From: Pseudomonas kermanshahensis | GTDB taxonomy: Bacteria > Pseudomonadota > Gammaproteobacteria > Pseudomonadales > Pseudomonadaceae | Direction: 5' to 3' | NCBI RefSeq assembly: GCF_014269205.2 | Contig: NZ_JABWRY020000001.1 | Coordinates: forward strand, 1,674,001-1,738,000 | Length of the DNA stretch: 64,000 nt | In this document: positions 61,808 to 64,000 of the stretch, piece after piece | Numbering within the stretch: position 1 is the stretch's first letter | Layout of the letters: each line of letters starts with the position of its first letter | Notes under the pieces: generated by a model | What the model was told of the DNA's origin: nothing | Seen by the model: the letters and a program-made list of their open reading frames with translations, nothing else | Databases searched by the model: none | Position numbers and translations under genes: made by a program

Positions 61808-64000
61808 ATGTATGCCGACTCAGATATAGATTCACTAAGCTTAAAAATGGGCGACATCATCTATATAAAGTTCAAGAACGACTTAGATAGCGAGAAAAAC
61901 GAAGAAAATACCGCGAAAGAATGGTCGTTCATCGGATGCAGATCAGGCCTCATTGCAATTACATCCGACCCAATAAAGTTTGACTCCCCATTAACACTGG
62001 AGCAGCAACAGCTGAGGGTGCTTTTACTAACATTGTTACGTGATATTGAAGGGTTTAAGAGCATCTACTATGACGTTAACACTATGGCTGAGCTTGAAAC
62101 CTATGGGGTTGTTTACAAACTACACTATATCTCCCAGCTGATATATATCGGAACAAAACCATATTCAGACCGTCTGGCGGAGATGAAAACCCCTCAAAAG
62201 CTAACAGCACTAGAACTATTCAATTTCACAGATGAGCAAAATTTTATAGAGGTTATCCCAGGATCAACCAGCATTGGCGCCATTTGGGGGAGGCCAGCAG
62301 CAGTTGACACGCTGGCCAGCACGCTCAAGTTAGATCGCAAAAAATCGCTTCACTTCCTTGCAGAGAAGGACCTTACAGAGGAAGGCGTTAGTACGTTTGT
62401 CGATGGCAATAGCAAACTGAAAGGCATCGGCCATCCTGCCGTCAGCGTCTTTCAACGAACATCGACAGTTTTGAAGGAACAACAAACGTTCGCGATCATT
62501 GATGCCCTCGCGCCCGACAATCTTTCGAACACCAAACTCAAAGATACTGATACCCCCCCTTGCGCCGAACTATTTCCGAAAGGCTCAAGACTCGTGAGTC
62601 ACCCGACCAGCGCAAAATTGGCTACCTGCACAGTTGAATTAAAAGACGGCAAAGCCATTCAAGTCATATTAGCCAGCACCGTAAGTTTTTTGGAGGTGAT
62701 GAAGAAAATTGCTAGCTACATGACGCCCATCGAAAACGGCCCACAGTTCCCGCACTGGGTCTCACGTGACATAGTGGCCGCTTATGGACTACTCGGACTT
62801 TCAGCACCAGTAGCGAAATATGACCGCTATACGCTTGCCAGATATTTTCGTCCCAGGGAGGAGATCACGGTAAATGGTATAAAAATAGAAATTAAGAGCA
62901 TGGAAAAACCTGCGCTGCGCGCATTCAACGCCGGCACCATTTTTGACATCCCCTATTGCAATGTAGAAAGCATCGCCGAATTAGAAACAAGGCAGCTTGA
63001 AGTTCAGAAGGCGCTGGCCGACTGGAAGCCGATTGACAAAAGTTACTGGATTGACCTAAAGAACAGAAACCTGAAAGATGCTCTTTTAATTGTTTATCGC
63101 GACGACGATAATGACAATCCTCAATATCATTTCTATTTATGGGGCGCACTCGACTCGACCAAATGGAGTGAGTCAGAGTTGCACTTGATAAGTATGAAGT
63201 CGGACTCCAAGAAAACATTCACTTCCAGGATGATATCCGGTATTAGACTTCATTCTTCTCCTGGCGTCCGTTTTGACATGGTCGAAGAAATTTATTACTA
63301 CTGCAAGGTCGACAAAGATAACCCCATACTCAATAAACCTGAAAAAAACCTTGTCGACGCCCCCCCTGGAAACAGTAGTGACTGTAGTAACAACCCCTCG
63401 GAAGACGAGCAGATGACAAAGCCAGCAGATACACCTGATGTAACACCGGCAGTGGTGGTTACGAGTGATTGGCCAACAGCTACTCCCCCACACCGGACCT
63501 CTCACAATACGCGCCCACCGGTAGTAATTGAAAACGATCTTTACGTTATCAGGCGGTTCAGCAACGCCAATATGCTTCTCTCTTCTAAAACATCGAACCC
63601 AACACCCGCTTCTGGTGCATCGACCGCAGACGGTAGCGGTAGCGGTAGCGGTAGCGGTAGCGGTAGCGGTGGCAGCGAAGACCCTTTCAACACAGCAGTC
63701 ACAGAGCTTAATACGCAACTAGGAAAGCATGGCGCGAAATGGGAAGCGCTTGAAGACAACATCCGTACAACCAACGTAAAGATCGCATTGATCGCGACGG
63801 AATTCACCCAATACGCCAGAACGTTCATAGAAGATCTGGATACGTCGAAGAACCCTAACGGTGGGGGTCCGGCTATTCCGAAGCTCTCAATTGGCAGATT
63901 CATAAATCAATCAATCAGCTCATACGACGAGCTGTTCGGTCGCCTCCAGATGGTATTCCAGGAGCAACAGCGAAGTTGCCTCGTAATGGCGCATGAGGTA
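61808..64000 (+). CDS. Very long unrecognised protein, 5' part (runs off the window)
   Basis: From ATG 61808 (AGAAGGAA 8 bases upstream) the frame is open for 731 codons to the window edge. There is no signal peptide and no obvious membrane helix. Residues ~1-510 look like globular mixed alpha/beta sequence (GDIIYIKFKNDLDSE, then WSFIGCRSGLIAITSDPIKF, and later ARYFRPREEITVNG). Residues ~510-620 are a low-complexity Pro/Thr/Ser linker ending in six Gly-Ser pairs. From ~620 a long helical part follows (ELNTQLGKHGAKWEALEDNI, then FINQSISSYDELFGRLQMVF). Base composition is clearly less GC-rich than the neighbours with more AAA/ATA-type codons, a sign of horizontal transfer. I recognise no family. 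Confidence 0.85.
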   Translation, partial: MYADSDIDSLSLKMGDIIYIKFKNDLDSEKNEENTAKEWSFIGCRSGLIAITSDPIKFDSPLTLEQQQLRVLLLTLLRDIEGFKSIYYDVNTMAELETYGVVYKLHYISQLIYIGTKPYSDRLAEMKTPQKLTALELFNFTDEQNFIEVIPGSTSIGAIWGRPAAVDTLASTLKLDRKKSLHFLAEKDLTEEGVSTFVDGNSKLKGIGHPAVSVFQRTSTVLKEQQTFAIIDALAPDNLSNTKLKDTDTPPCAELFPKGSRLVSHPTSAKLATCTVELKDGKAIQVILASTVSFLEVMKKIASYMTPIENGPQFPHWVSRDIVAAYGLLGLSAPVAKYDRYTLARYFRPREEITVNGIKIEIKSMEKPALRAFNAGTIFDIPYCNVESIAELETRQLEVQKALADWKPIDKSYWIDLKNRNLKDALLIVYRDDDNDNPQYHFYLWGALDSTKWSESELHLISMKSDSKKTFTSRMISGIRLHSSPGVRFDMVEEIYYYCKVDKDNPILNKPEKNLVDAPPGNSSDCSNNPSEDEQMTKPADTPDVTPAVVVTSDWPTATPPHRTSHNTRPPVVIENDLYVIRRFSNANMLLSSKTSNPTPASGASTADGSGSGSGSGSGSGGSEDPFNTAVTELNTQLGKHGAKWEALEDNIRTTNVKIALIATEFTQYARTFIEDLDTSKNPNGGGPAIPKLSIGRFINQSISSYDELFGRLQMVFQEQQRSCLVMAHEV
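63632..63667 (+). repeat. Hexanucleotide repeat (GGTAGC)6 inside the long open frame
   Basis: Six exact GGTAGC units encode Gly-Ser pairs, followed by GGTGGCAGC. As units of six bases, changes in copy number keep the frame and only alter linker length. The DNA stands out because its GC-rich repeats lie in an otherwise A+T-richer gene. Confidence 0.95.

Noticed and set aside
61803..61826. ATG at 61803 as start of the long gene.
   Set aside because: That frame stops after seven codons; the ATG at 61808 in the other frame opens the 731-codon reading frame.
63632..63667. Possible CRISPR-like or regulatory short tandem repeat.
   Set aside because: The units are contiguous without spacers, in frame and code for Gly-Ser pairs inside a long gene.

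Overview
This window is chromosomal DNA from a Pseudomonas, most likely of the P. putida group. The indicators are the high GC content, the Pseudomonas gene set (OprD porin, NhaR, SstT, ahpC-ahpF, sohB, modABC, ugd-galU-gor, csrA) and the short palindromic REP pairs with the GGGAGCGGG core between genes. This assignment is inference from protein families and repeat style; no database was consulted.

Layout. (1) 1-10.4 kb is an accessory catabolic cluster: a TIM-barrel isomerase fragment, two IclR-type regulators, a Gfo/Idh/MocA oxidoreductase, a shikimate-dehydrogenase-like enzyme, a metabolite:H+ symporter, two fumarylacetoacetate-hydrolase-superfamily enzymes, an uncharacterised DABB-like protein and an OprD-type porin. 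It reads as uptake plus breakdown of one small organic acid (cyclic, quinate/shikimate-like or aromatic), but the substrate cannot be read from sequence. Three copies of a short motif lie between the divergent permease and IclR genes and probably form the operator. (2) 10.5-14.2 kb is a junk-like stretch of small genes, a methyltransferase fragment and a hydrolase pseudogene. (3) 14.3-27.6 kb holds ordinary genes: LysR/TSUP exporter, two GGDEF proteins, a DASS transporter, small envelope proteins, a methyltransferase, an SDR plus acyl-CoA-linked kinase pair, SCP2, a histidine phosphatase and sohB. (4) 27.7-30.3 kb lies between tRNA-Cys and tRNA-Leu and carries small orphan genes, including a miniature SutA-like protein. 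(5) 30.5-48.1 kb has a kinase-KaiC-receiver operon, csrA, topoisomerase IB, modABC with a clear ModE box, a nitronate monooxygenase, a probable tsdBA thiosulfate dehydrogenase pair, ugd, galU, gor and ahpC/ahpF. (6) 48.1-55.5 kb has sstT, nhaR, TerC, a degenerate C39-like lipoprotein, a PuuB-like oxidase and two tRNA-Val genes in tandem. (7) 55.5-60.2 kb has a TRAP transporter and RraA-family enzyme divergent from a LysR regulator.

(8) 60.2-64.0 kb is a genomic-island edge. A REP element is followed by a dead IS630-type insertion with perfect ends, then the C-terminal remnant of a sigma-54 activator, then a very long A+T-richer reading frame that is open for 731 codons and runs off the window. 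I do not recognise that last protein. It is the strongest candidate for something undescribed here, followed by the catabolic cluster at the start.
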